A DNA stretch of 64,000 bases from an uncultured SAR86 cluster bacterium (GTDB lineage Bacteria > Pseudomonadota > Gammaproteobacteria > Magnimaribacterales > Magnimaribacteraceae), in contig CACLEZ010000002.1 in assembly GCA_902606175.1 (NCBI GenBank), positions 62,001 through 126,000 on the forward strand, read 5' to 3'. Below, one piece after another: positions 52,215 through 60,626 of this stretch. The first letter of the stretch is position 1; each line of letters starts with the position of its first letter. The notes beneath the pieces were generated by a model that was not told the origin of the DNA, made no database searches, and worked only from the letters and a program-made list of their open reading frames with translations. Made by a program: the position numbers and the translations under genes.

Positions 52215-53684
52215 ATGAAAAAATTAAAATTAAGCTATCCTTTAAAGTTATTTCTACTAGCAACTGTAATAAGTTTGTTACCAGTTACTTTAGGAGTATC
52301 ACCCCTAGATTACAAAGGCGCCTCTCTGGAAGCAGCTGAAGATGATCAAAAGAAGAAAAAGAAAAGAAGACGTACCAAATTGCCTAGTAAGAAAATGCAA
52401 AGAATCTTACAAGGTCTTGTTCCTTTTATTGAAAATGAACAATGGGAAGAAGCTCTTCTAACACTTGAGCCTGTAGCTGTAGTAGATTCAAAATTTACCA
52501 GTACAGATAGGGCCAAGATGTTTTATTACAGAGGATATATCTATTTTTCACAAGAAAAATATGGTCTTGCCGAAAGAGCCTATAAAAATTTGATTGCTGA
52601 AGAAGACTCTAGTGATCAAGAAAGACAGGGAGCAATATATTCTTTATCCCAACTCCGATATATTGCAGAAGATTACAAAGGATCAATAAGTTATCTATTA
52701 GAGTGGCTTGATAATGAAGAAGAGCCAAGTTCTGATGGATATGGACTTCTTGCACAAGCGTACTATCAAATTGAAAACTTTCAAAAATCTGTTGAAGCTA
52801 TAGATATTGCAATAGAAATTCAAGAGTCTAGAGATATACCCATTAAAGTTGCAGTTCTTGATGCTGAAGGCAATGAAACAGGTGAGATGATTGAGACAGG
52901 TGAAACAAGAAAAGGAGTAGCTAAAGAAAATCATTATTTACTAAAAATGGCTCTTTACTCAGAATTAAAGAAAGATCTCGAAGTCTTACCAATTTATGAG
53001 ATTCTTGTTCAATACTATCCGAAAAAGAGATACTGGACTAACTTGTCAGGCCTTTATGGACAAAGAGATAGACAAATGGATCAAATGGGTGCCCTTGAAG
53101 CTGCCTATGATGATAATCTTTTAGATAAACAACGAGAGTTCACCGCATTATCGCAACTTCTATTTATGTTTGAGAATCCGCGTAAAGCTGCCAAAGTCAT
53201 AGAAGAAGGCTTAAATCGAGGAATAGTTAAAAAAGAAGAGAAGACATTAAAAGCTGCTGCTCAATATTGGCATGCAGCCAAGGAGCTTGAAAGAGCAAAA
53301 CCTTATTACCTGCAAGCAGCAACAAAATCTAAGGAAGGTGAGCTATTTATATTTTTAGGACAAGTTCATTTTAGTTTAGATGAATTTGATAAAGCTGAAG
53401 AAGCTATTTCGGATGGTATAAACAAAGGTAAGCTAAAAGATGAAGCTGCTGCTTATATGCTCTTGGGGCAGATAAATTTTGAAAACCAAAAATGGGAATC
53501 TGCCATTGAATCCTTCAGAAAATGCATAGATGTAGCTGAAAGACAATTTGATGATAAAAAAGAAAAGCAAAAAGAGAAAAAGAAAAGAGTACAAGACCAG
53601 GCTAGGAAGTGGGTGACATATACTGAAGGTGAAGAAGAAAGGGTCGAAGCTCTTAAGTTGAAAAGAAAAGCTTTAGGCGTCTAA
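52215..53684 (+). CDS. TPR-repeat periplasmic protein of the TonB2 operon
   Basis: 489 residues with a long signal/anchor (about 10-28), then a lysine/arginine run (DDQKKKKKRRRTK) and at least five tetratricopeptide-like repeats, such as RAKMFYYRGYIYFSQEKYGL near residue 98. The last gene of TonB2-type operons often encodes a TPR protein, which in Vibrio aids some TonB2-dependent uptake. It overlaps folA by four bases tail to tail. Confidence 0.85.
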   Translation: MKKLKLSYPLKLFLLATVISLLPVTLGVSPLDYKGASLEAAEDDQKKKKKRRRTKLPSKKMQRILQGLVPFIENEQWEEALLTLEPVAVVDSKFTSTDRAKMFYYRGYIYFSQEKYGLAERAYKNLIAEEDSSDQERQGAIYSLSQLRYIAEDYKGSISYLLEWLDNEEEPSSDGYGLLAQAYYQIENFQKSVEAIDIAIEIQESRDIPIKVAVLDAEGNETGEMIETGETRKGVAKENHYLLKMALYSELKKDLEVLPIYEILVQYYPKKRYWTNLSGLYGQRDRQMDQMGALEAAYDDNLLDKQREFTALSQLLFMFENPRKAAKVIEEGLNRGIVKKEEKTLKAAAQYWHAAKELERAKPYYLQAATKSKEGELFIFLGQVHFSLDEFDKAEEAISDGINKGKLKDEAAAYMLLGQINFENQKWESAIESFRKCIDVAERQFDDKKEKQKEKKKRVQDQARKWVTYTEGEEERVEALKLKRKALGV

Positions 53685-54163
53685 TACTTCTGGTATTCAA
53701 CAAAACTAAAATCAAGTCCATTTTCAGAGCTTTGCTTTCTAGAAATTTCTTTCCATTGATTTGTATCCCACTCAGGGAAAAATGCATCTGGTGAAATCAC
53801 TTCAATATCTATTTCCGTTATCAGAAGCTTAGATGCTAAGGGTAGGAATTCTTTATAGATATATTCTCCGCCAATGATATTAATCTTTTCAGAATAACTT
53901 TTTGCATGCTTTAGAGCATCCTTACTTGAGTTTACTTCAATTATCCCCTCTCTCTCCTTAAATGTTCTAGTCATTACGATATTCTTTCTTTTGGGCAAGG
54001 GTCGGCCTATTGAATCGTAAGTTGCACGACCCATTATGATGGCGGTATTTTCCGTATTTTCTCTAAAGAACTTTAGATCTTCTTTTATTTCCCAAGGGAT
54101 TTTTCCATCTTTGCCTATTGCAAGATTTTTATCAACAGCTGCAATCAGTACGATTTCCATCAA
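53681..54163 (-). CDS. folA: Dihydrofolate reductase FolA
   Basis: 160 residues. [17 protein letters not shown] is the N-terminal signature, with the catalytic acid in [19 protein letters not shown] and [10 protein letters not shown] bind NADPH. It regenerates tetrahydrofolate after ThyA. The start overlaps the thyA stop by four bases in the gammaproteobacterial lgt-thyA-folA order. Confidence 0.96.
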   Translation of the reverse strand: MMEIVLIAAVDKNLAIGKDGKIPWEIKEDLKFFRENTENTAIIMGRATYDSIGRPLPKRKNIVMTRTFKEREGIIEVNSSKDALKHAKSYSEKINIIGGEYIYKEFLPLASKLLITEIDIEVISPDAFFPEWDTNQWKEISRKQSSENGLDFSFVEYQKY

Positions 54164-55062
54164 ACTGCAATGGGAGCACTAATAAAAGGGTGAGAGTTGT
54201 AATCTATAAGTTTGAAATCTTCAAAATTATAATCAAATAGATCATCTTTTTTATTTATCTCGATTTTAGGCAGCTGATGCGGCTCTCTAGAAAGTTGCTC
54301 TTCAACCTGATCAAAATGATTCAGATAAATATGTGTATCACCTAGAGAGTGAACAAATTCTCCAACCTCTAGATTTGTGACCGAAGCTATCATGCAAGTA
54401 AGAAGGGCATAAGACGCAATATTATACGGAACACCTAGGAATACATCGGCACTTCTTTGATATAACTGACAAGAGAGCTTTCCATCAGCAACATAAAACT
54501 GGAAGAGTGTATGACAAGGTGGTAAGCCTGACTTAATCATGGTTGGAATCTCCTTTGGATTCCAAGCCGAGACAATATGACGTCTAGAATTCGGGTTATT
54601 CTTTAAATCCTCTATTACCTGAGCTAGTTGATCTACTCCTTCAAAATCTCTCCACTGCTTACCGTATACTGGTCCAAGATCTCCATACTCTTTTGCAAAG
54701 GAATTGTCTTTTTTTACTAGATCAATAAATTCTTGTAATTTATCCTTCCACTCCTTTGAATGCATGGTTAACCCTTCATTTTGATTTGTTCTCTCCAACC
54801 AACTTTGAAATGGCCATTCATTCCATATGTTTACATTATTTTTTACTAAATATTCAATATTTGTCTCGCCTTTTATAAACCATAAAAGTTCATGCAAGAT
54901 GGCATTGAAATTTACTTTTTTGGTGGTTACTAACGGAAACCCATCATTCAAATCAAATCTCATTTGATGTCCGAATATGCTGATTGTTCCTGTTCCAGTT
55001 CTATCCTCTTTTTTAGTTCCTTTAGATTTTATTTCTGTAAGTAGATTTAAATATTGTTCCAT
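54160..55062 (-). CDS. thyA: Thymidylate synthase ThyA
   Basis: 300 residues, longer than the 264 of E. coli because of an insertion around residues 90-125 seen in many ThyA proteins. The active Cys is in [12 protein letters not shown], and the substrate-binding stretch is [39 protein letters not shown] is conserved near the N-terminus. It methylates dUMP using methylene-THF. It lies four bases after lgt. Confidence 0.97.
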   Translation of the reverse strand: MEQYLNLLTEIKSKGTKKEDRTGTGTISIFGHQMRFDLNDGFPLVTTKKVNFNAILHELLWFIKGETNIEYLVKNNVNIWNEWPFQSWLERTNQNEGLTMHSKEWKDKLQEFIDLVKKDNSFAKEYGDLGPVYGKQWRDFEGVDQLAQVIEDLKNNPNSRRHIVSAWNPKEIPTMIKSGLPPCHTLFQFYVADGKLSCQLYQRSADVFLGVPYNIASYALLTCMIASVTNLEVGEFVHSLGDTHIYLNHFDQVEEQLSREPHQLPKIEINKKDDLFDYNFEDFKLIDYNSHPFISAPIAV

Positions 55063-55066
55063 TAAT

Positions 55067-55834
55067 TCATGTATTTTTTCTGTATGAATAATAAATTAGA
55101 AGGACACCAATTACTATCATTGGCAGGCAAAGAAGTTGCCCTCTTGTAAGAATTTCAAAAATAAATCCTATATGTTGATCCGGTGTTCTAAAGAATTCAG
55201 AGACGAATCTAATGACTCCATATCCTAAAAGGAAGTGTCCAGAAATATTCATTTTAGGTTTCGAATTCCTTGAGATAAGAAGCATATAAATAAAAAGTAC
55301 TATACCTTCTCCAAAAGCTTGGTATAACTGAGATGGATGTCTTGTTACTCCTAAAGGATCTGAAGGAAATATAACTCCCCAACTTATATCAGTTGGCCTG
55401 CCTAGAAGTTCTGAATTCATAAAGTTTCCCAATCTTACAAACCCTAGTCCTGGGGGCACAAATGGAGCCACTCTATCCATCAACCAAAAGAATTGAACAC
55501 CCCAACTTTTTGATAGCCAGAAGCAAGCAATCAAAACTCCCAGAAGACCTCCATGAAATGACAATCCACCTTGCCAAATAAAGAAAATAGATAAAGGGTT
55601 AGATATAAATTGTTCTATCGAGTAGAAGAAAATATAGCCTGCTCTTCCACCTAATATCGCACCTAAAAAACTATAAAACATTAGATCACTGACTTGATCT
55701 ACATTTAAGTCCTTTTGGCATCTCTTGATTAAGAAGTAGATAGTTGAAAAGGCAGCGAGCCATGTCAGGCCATACCATCTAATTGCTAAAGGCCCTAATT
55801 GTATTGCTACAGGATCTAATTCAGGAATTAACAT
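55067..55834 (-). CDS. lgt: Prolipoprotein diacylglyceryl transferase Lgt
   Basis: A 255-residue, seven-helix inner-membrane enzyme. The conserved elements are [21 protein letters not shown] with the essential His, and [20 protein letters not shown], the Lgt signature. It adds the diacylglyceryl group to lipobox cysteines, including the lipoproteins predicted in this window. Its start overlaps the symporter stop by one base. Confidence 0.97.
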   Translation of the reverse strand: MLIPELDPVAIQLGPLAIRWYGLTWLAAFSTIYFLIKRCQKDLNVDQVSDLMFYSFLGAILGGRAGYIFFYSIEQFISNPLSIFFIWQGGLSFHGGLLGVLIACFWLSKSWGVQFFWLMDRVAPFVPPGLGFVRLGNFMNSELLGRPTDISWGVIFPSDPLGVTRHPSQLYQAFGEGIVLFIYMLLISRNSKPKMNISGHFLLGYGVIRFVSEFFRTPDQHIGFIFEILTRGQLLCLPMIVIGVLLIYYSYRKNT

Positions 55835-57582
55835 TATGGCTGCCTTATTTCATCTACCATATTAAAAACATCTTTTGGCGGAGGTTTAGTAAAAATTGAA
55901 ATACTTAATGCGAGGGCAAAGTTCAAGATCATTCCTATACAGCCAATTCCCTCAGGCGAGATACCTAAGAACCAATAGTCTGAATTATTGATGTCTGGAT
56001 TAATGAATTTAAAATAAATAATATAAGAAGCAGTAAATAATAGACCTCCAAGCATGCCGGTAATTGCACCTTCTTTATTAAGTCTTTTGTAAAAAATACC
56101 CAGAAACAGTGCCGGAAAGAATGTTGCTGCAGCGAGTCCGAAGGCAAATGCCACAACCTGTGCTACAAATGCAGGAGGATAGATACCAAAAATGCCTGCG
56201 ATGGCTATGGCGACAGCAGCGGCAATTCTTGCATATTTGAGTTCCTGTTTTTCAGTAATTTGAGGCATATAGGTTTTCTTTAAAAGATCATGCGAAACTG
56301 ATGAAGATATAACTAGTAGGAGCCCTGCTGCGGTTGAAAGAGCCGCTGCGAGACCTCCAGCAGCCACTAGGGCTATGACCCAGCCTGGCAGTTGAGCTAT
56401 TTCAGGATTTGCTAAAACGATTATATCTCTGTCTATATAAATCTCATTTTCATTAGATAAATTGGGTTCATTTTCGAGGAGTCTCTGTCCTTTAGGTCCT
56501 CTAAGTTCTTGATATATAGGTTTTACATTCTCCAAAGCATTCCCAGATGAATATTGAATTTTTCCGTCTGCATTTTTATCCATCCATGCAATTAGACCTA
56601 TTTCTTCCCAGTTCTTAAACCAAGACGGTGAAGAGCTATAAGGTTGATCTTGAATCGAATCGATTAAATTCATTCTTGCAAAAGCAGAAACAGCAGGAGC
56701 TGTTGTGTATAACAATGCTATAAAAATTAATGCGTAACCAGCTGATTGTCTTGCTGCACCGACACTAGGAACCGTAAAGAACCTCACTATGACATGCGGC
56801 AATCCCGCAGTACCAAACATTAGAGCTGCTGTTATGCAAAAAATATCAATATTACTTTTAGCATTTTCAGTGTAAGCGATGAAACCTAGATCATTTGTAA
56901 CCTGATCTAGTTTATCGAGTAGGTAAACTTGACTGTCAACTAGAGTACTTCCAAAGCCAATTTGTGGAATAACTTCGCCGGTCATTAATATTGAAATAAA
57001 TATAGCCGGCACTAAGTAGGCAAAAATTAGTACACAGTATTGAGCTACTTGAGTATATGTAATGCCTTTCATGCCTCCTAAAACCGCATAAAAGAAAACT
57101 ATGGCCATTCCTACTATGACGCCTGTATTAATATCGACCTCTAAAAATCTAGAGAAAACTATTCCTACTCCTCTCATCTGCCCGGCTATATAGGTAAAAG
57201 AGATGAATATTAAACAAACAACAGCTAATTTTCTGGCTGTCTTGGAATAATAACGTTCACCTATAAAATCGGGGACAGTAAATTTTCCAAACTTTCTTAA
57301 GTACGGCGCAAGAAGAAGTGCCAATAATACATAACCTCCAGTCCAGCCCATTAGATATACGGAGCCATCTTTGCCCAGGAATGCAATCAAACCCGCCATA
57401 GAAAGAAACGAAGCCGCAGACATCCAATCTGCTGCAGTGGCCATTCCATTTGCAACTGGATGGACATCTTTACCAGCTACATAAAAATCATTTGTCGATC
57501 TTGCTCTCGACCATAAAGCAATTCCTATATAAAGGGCAAAGGTAGCACCTACAAAAATATATGTAAGAAGTTGGGTAGTCAT
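55834..57582 (-). CDS. Sodium:solute symporter, large subunit (ActP-like)
   Basis: 582 residues with about thirteen helices. It opens VGATFALYIGIALWSRARST, then ASFLSMAGLIAFLG, and has GTAGLPHVIVRFFTVPS and GGLAAALSTAAGLLLVISS, the SSS-family core. A hydrophilic insertion of about 80 residues lies near residues 315-395. It belongs to the acetate/short-acid symporters that pair with a DUF4212 small subunit, encoded just upstream with a four-base overlap. The substrate is probably a short carboxylate. Confidence 0.88.
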   Translation of the reverse strand: MTTQLLTYIFVGATFALYIGIALWSRARSTNDFYVAGKDVHPVANGMATAADWMSAASFLSMAGLIAFLGKDGSVYLMGWTGGYVLLALLLAPYLRKFGKFTVPDFIGERYYSKTARKLAVVCLIFISFTYIAGQMRGVGIVFSRFLEVDINTGVIVGMAIVFFYAVLGGMKGITYTQVAQYCVLIFAYLVPAIFISILMTGEVIPQIGFGSTLVDSQVYLLDKLDQVTNDLGFIAYTENAKSNIDIFCITAALMFGTAGLPHVIVRFFTVPSVGAARQSAGYALIFIALLYTTAPAVSAFARMNLIDSIQDQPYSSSPSWFKNWEEIGLIAWMDKNADGKIQYSSGNALENVKPIYQELRGPKGQRLLENEPNLSNENEIYIDRDIIVLANPEIAQLPGWVIALVAAGGLAAALSTAAGLLLVISSSVSHDLLKKTYMPQITEKQELKYARIAAAVAIAIAGIFGIYPPAFVAQVVAFAFGLAAATFFPALFLGIFYKRLNKEGAITGMLGGLLFTASYIIYFKFINPDINNSDYWFLGISPEGIGCIGMILNFALALSISIFTKPPPKDVFNMVDEIRQP

Positions 57583-57836
57583 ATCTCTTCTTCTTCAGAA
57601 AGTTTCTTATCAAGCCTCTTCATCAACCACACATAAAGAAATATGATTATTACAAATATATAAATGCTACCTTGTTGAGCAAACCAAAACCCTAGTTTAA
57701 ATCCGCCTAATCTTATTTGATCCAGAGTATCGGAGAAAATGATTCCAAATCCAAAGGAAGCAATAAACCAGATTACTAGAAGTGAAAAAACAATTTTTAA
57801 ATTTGCCTTCCAGTACTTCTGAGTTTTATCTTTCAT
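57579..57836 (-). CDS. DUF4212 symporter small subunit
   Basis: 85 residues with two helices (about 14-33 and 52-72). The N-terminal YWKANLKIVFSLLVIWFIAS and the middle FKLGFWFAQQGSIYIFVI match DUF4212, the small partner found next to ActP-like sodium symporters. It overlaps the large subunit by four bases and abuts the TauE gene. Confidence 0.88.
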   Translation of the reverse strand: MKDKTQKYWKANLKIVFSLLVIWFIASFGFGIIFSDTLDQIRLGGFKLGFWFAQQGSIYIFVIIIFLYVWLMKRLDKKLSEEEEI

Positions 57837-58622
57837 TTAACGCATTAAGAGGTTCAATGCCATTAGCATAACTAAAAAGGCAAATCCTATCCTAAGTTTT
57901 TTTTGTTTCATTCTATGGGCTATTTTTACACCATATTTTGCGGTGAGTGAGCTCACTAATCCAACGATTATAGTGGCAGGTAAATAGACGTAACCAATGC
58001 TATTTTCAGGGAGATTTACATTTTCATACCCTATGATCATATAAGATAGGGATCCAGCTAAAGCAATAGGTATGCCGCAAGCTGCTGAGGTGCCTATGGC
58101 CTTCATCATCAGCAAACCTCTATGATAGAAATACGGCACTGAAAATATGCCACCTCCGATTCCAAATACTCCCGATAGCCATCCTATTCCTCCTCCTGCT
58201 AATACTGGGCCAATTAAGTTAGTTCTGGGATTCTGAGGTGGGGGAGGGAACTCAAAGATTAGTTGAATGGATGCAACCACAAGAAATAAGGCAACCAATC
58301 CCTGAAGCGTATCGCTATCTAAGGCACCAGCTGTGATTCCACCAATCGCTGATCCAACCACTATACTTGGCGCTACTAATTTTATGAGACCCCAATCTAC
58401 AGCCCCTCTAAAGTTGTGAGAGAAAGTAGAAGACAGGGAGCTAAAGACTATTACTCCAAGCGAACTGCCAAGAACCATATGTGATAGAATTTGGTCAGGA
58501 AATTGCAGATAAGAGAATATATAGAAGAAAGTTGGAATTATAATTATCCCTCCACCAATACCGAATAAACCAGCCAAGATGCCAGAGAATGTTCCAAGTA
58601 AAAAGTATAATAGAATTTCCAA
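57837..58622 (-). CDS. TauE/SafE-family membrane exporter
   Basis: 261 residues with eight helices in two repeats. Each repeat carries the GIGGGIIIIP or FGIGGGIFSVP motif typical of TauE/SafE/YfcA proteins. Members export sulfite, sulfoacetate or other organosulfur anions; the substrate here is unknown. It is the first gene of the leftward run TauE-DUF4212-symporter-lgt-thyA-folA, with one-base spacing, so these are probably co-transcribed. Confidence 0.88.
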   Translation of the reverse strand: MEILLYFLLGTFSGILAGLFGIGGGIIIIPTFFYIFSYLQFPDQILSHMVLGSSLGVIVFSSLSSTFSHNFRGAVDWGLIKLVAPSIVVGSAIGGITAGALDSDTLQGLVALFLVVASIQLIFEFPPPPQNPRTNLIGPVLAGGGIGWLSGVFGIGGGIFSVPYFYHRGLLMMKAIGTSAACGIPIALAGSLSYMIIGYENVNLPENSIGYVYLPATIIVGLVSSLTAKYGVKIAHRMKQKKLRIGFAFLVMLMALNLLMR

Positions 58623-58663
58623 AAACCTATTTTAACATCAAGTGTAATTACACTCTCTAATTT

Positions 58664-59437
58664 ATGTGCTTAATCGCCTTATCTGTTGAAAAAAATAAAG
58701 ACTGGAGTGGTAAAGATTCCTATTTTTACAAGATAATTGCAAATCGCGATGAATATCATGAAAGACCAACTAGCGGAATGAAATGGTGGTCAAATAATAT
58801 TGTGCTTGCAGGAAGAGATGAAGAGGCTGGAGGAACATGGCTTGGTGTCAGTAAAGAAGGCAAGTTTGGTGCAATTACAAACCTAAAAGAGGAAACTGAT
58901 ATTAAGTACTCAAATTCACGAGGATCACTTGTAACGGAATTTCTAGAGTCTCAACTATCCGCAAAGTCTTACCTTGAAGCACTAGAACCTAACAAAGAGA
59001 ATTACGCTGGATTTAATCTAATTATTGGAGATAAGAGTGGATTATTTTATTTGTGCAATCGATTAGAAGGTATATTTTTTATTTCTGAAGGAATCCATGC
59101 ACTAGGAAATCTAACTTTAAATTCCTCAACAAAAAAAATTGAGTCAATTAAGAATGATTTTAATCAAATTCTTCATGAGGGTTTTGCAATAGATAAAGGT
59201 CTTCATATCATGAGAAAAGAGTATGGAAATCTTCATGAAAAAACTAAAAAAGAACTTCAAGTTAGGGACGGAGAGGAAATTCCTTTTAGATTCATAAGAT
59301 CACCTATATATGGAACTCGATGCACTACAGTATTTATGTCTGAACCGTCTGGTTTGATCAATATTTCAGAACTCACTTATCAGAAAGAGGGTATAGAAGG
59401 GACTCGTGTCGATTTCTCATTTAGTGTAAAAGACTAA
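58664..59437 (+). CDS. TANGO2/NRDE-family protein
   Basis: 257 residues with an N-terminal MCLIAL and the defining IIANRDEYHERPT stretch (NRDE) of the TANGO2 family. GGTWLGVSKEGKFGAITNLK follows, and GTRCTTVFM lies near the end. Cys2 could act as an N-terminal nucleophile, as the fold resembles Ntn hydrolases. Family members have been linked to haem trafficking, and a haem locus exists in this window; any connection is inference. Confidence 0.88.
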   Translation: MCLIALSVEKNKDWSGKDSYFYKIIANRDEYHERPTSGMKWWSNNIVLAGRDEEAGGTWLGVSKEGKFGAITNLKEETDIKYSNSRGSLVTEFLESQLSAKSYLEALEPNKENYAGFNLIIGDKSGLFYLCNRLEGIFFISEGIHALGNLTLNSSTKKIESIKNDFNQILHEGFAIDKGLHIMRKEYGNLHEKTKKELQVRDGEEIPFRFIRSPIYGTRCTTVFMSEPSGLINISELTYQKEGIEGTRVDFSFSVKD

Positions 59438-59928
59438 TAAGCTTTCATGTGATCTTTATAGAAGGGAAGAAAATCTGTGAGCACCTGTCTATAAGCATTT
59501 TTCTTAAATTCCACACCCGCCGCTACGGGATGCCAGTAACTAGCCCATGTCCACTCTGTAAATTCAATCTGATTATGGACAGTTAGGTCAATATCTTTAT
59601 CTTGCCCAAGAAATTGAGCTAGAAACCATTTTTGAGACTGACCTTTAAATTTTCTGTTTTTAAAAGAAAAATATCGAGGTATTTTATCTTTAGGGACGTC
59701 ATACTTTATCCACTTTTCATTTTCTTTGATTATTTTGATCTTATCTTCTCCAAGTCCTACTTCCTCATAAGCTTCTCTGTAGATAGCATTTTCTGGAGTC
59801 TCTCCTTCATCTATTCCTCCTTGAGGAAATTGCCATCCATCTCCAGTTTTTCTTTTGCACCATAGTAGCTGACCTTCTTTATTAAAAATAATAATGCCAG
59901 CATTAGGTCTGTATAATGTCGCTTCCAT
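59434..59928 (-). CDS. rppH: RNA pyrophosphohydrolase RppH
   Basis: A 164-residue Nudix hydrolase. The Nudix box is GGIDEGETPENAIYREAYEE followed by VGL. PNAGIIIFNKEGQLLWCKR and WQFPQGG are typical of RppH rather than other Nudix enzymes. It removes pyrophosphate from 5'-triphosphate mRNA to trigger decay. In many gammaproteobacteria ptsP separates it from lgt; here a symporter, TauE and TANGO2 genes lie between. Confidence 0.95.
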   Translation of the reverse strand: MEATLYRPNAGIIIFNKEGQLLWCKRKTGDGWQFPQGGIDEGETPENAIYREAYEEVGLGEDKIKIIKENEKWIKYDVPKDKIPRYFSFKNRKFKGQSQKWFLAQFLGQDKDIDLTVHNQIEFTEWTWASYWHPVAAGVEFKKNAYRQVLTDFLPFYKDHMKAY

Positions 59929-59954
59929 ACTTCAGTCTTGTTCTGCATATAATA

Positions 59955-60626
59955 ATGAAAAAAAAGAATTTAGCCTTATTTGATTTAGATGACACTCTTT
60001 TTGATGGAGACACTGAAGGTGAGTGGGTGAAATATATGGATCAGGCTGGACTCATTCAAGATCCTGAATTTTTCAATGAAATGGAGAGTTTTGGAAAAAG
60101 TTACAGGCAGGGTGACTTAAATGTGGACGAGTATTCAGAATTCTTACTCAGCCCTTTAGTAGGAAAAAATCTCAAAGAATTAGAGGATAAAATCGATATA
60201 TTTACCTCCGATGTTATTGAAAGGCTTACTGATGAGTTGACTGAAGAATTATTATTAAAACATCGGGACGATATAAAAATCCTTACATCTGGCTCTTTAA
60301 CTTTTCTTGTGAAAGTTATCGGACAAAAAATGGGTATTGAAACTTGTTTTGGTACTGATCCTGAGTACCAAGATAATGTTTTTACGGGCAAGGTTGAAGG
60401 AAGACCTAACTTTTCTGAGGAGAAAGTTAGAAGAATCAATATTTGGATGCAATCTAATCATTTTGAGAAGATATTTGCTTATTCTGACTCTATTCATGAT
60501 TTACCATTACTTGAATTTTCAGACATACCATCGGCTATAAGCCCTGATAAGAAATTACTTAAAGTTGCCGAAGAAAGAAAGTGGATAGTTGAAGGCAGAA
60601 GAAATACTACTCGTAGTCTTCCATAG
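59955..60626 (+). CDS. HAD-IB family hydrolase (SerB-like)
   Basis: 223 residues from ATG 59955. The frame extends back to ATG 59916 inside rppH, but those 13 residues are unlike the family. The motif FDLDDTLFDGDTEGEW gives the nucleophile and acid Asp, ILTSGSLTFLV supplies the motif-II Ser, and YSDSIHDLPLLEF the last acidic pair. It fits HAD-IB phosphatases acting on small phosphates. It resembles phosphoserine phosphatase, but that substrate is not assured. It overlaps gcvP by 20 bases tail to tail. Confidence 0.85.
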   Translation: MKKKNLALFDLDDTLFDGDTEGEWVKYMDQAGLIQDPEFFNEMESFGKSYRQGDLNVDEYSEFLLSPLVGKNLKELEDKIDIFTSDVIERLTDELTEELLLKHRDDIKILTSGSLTFLVKVIGQKMGIETCFGTDPEYQDNVFTGKVEGRPNFSEEKVRRINIWMQSNHFEKIFAYSDSIHDLPLLEFSDIPSAISPDKKLLKVAEERKWIVEGRRNTTRSLP

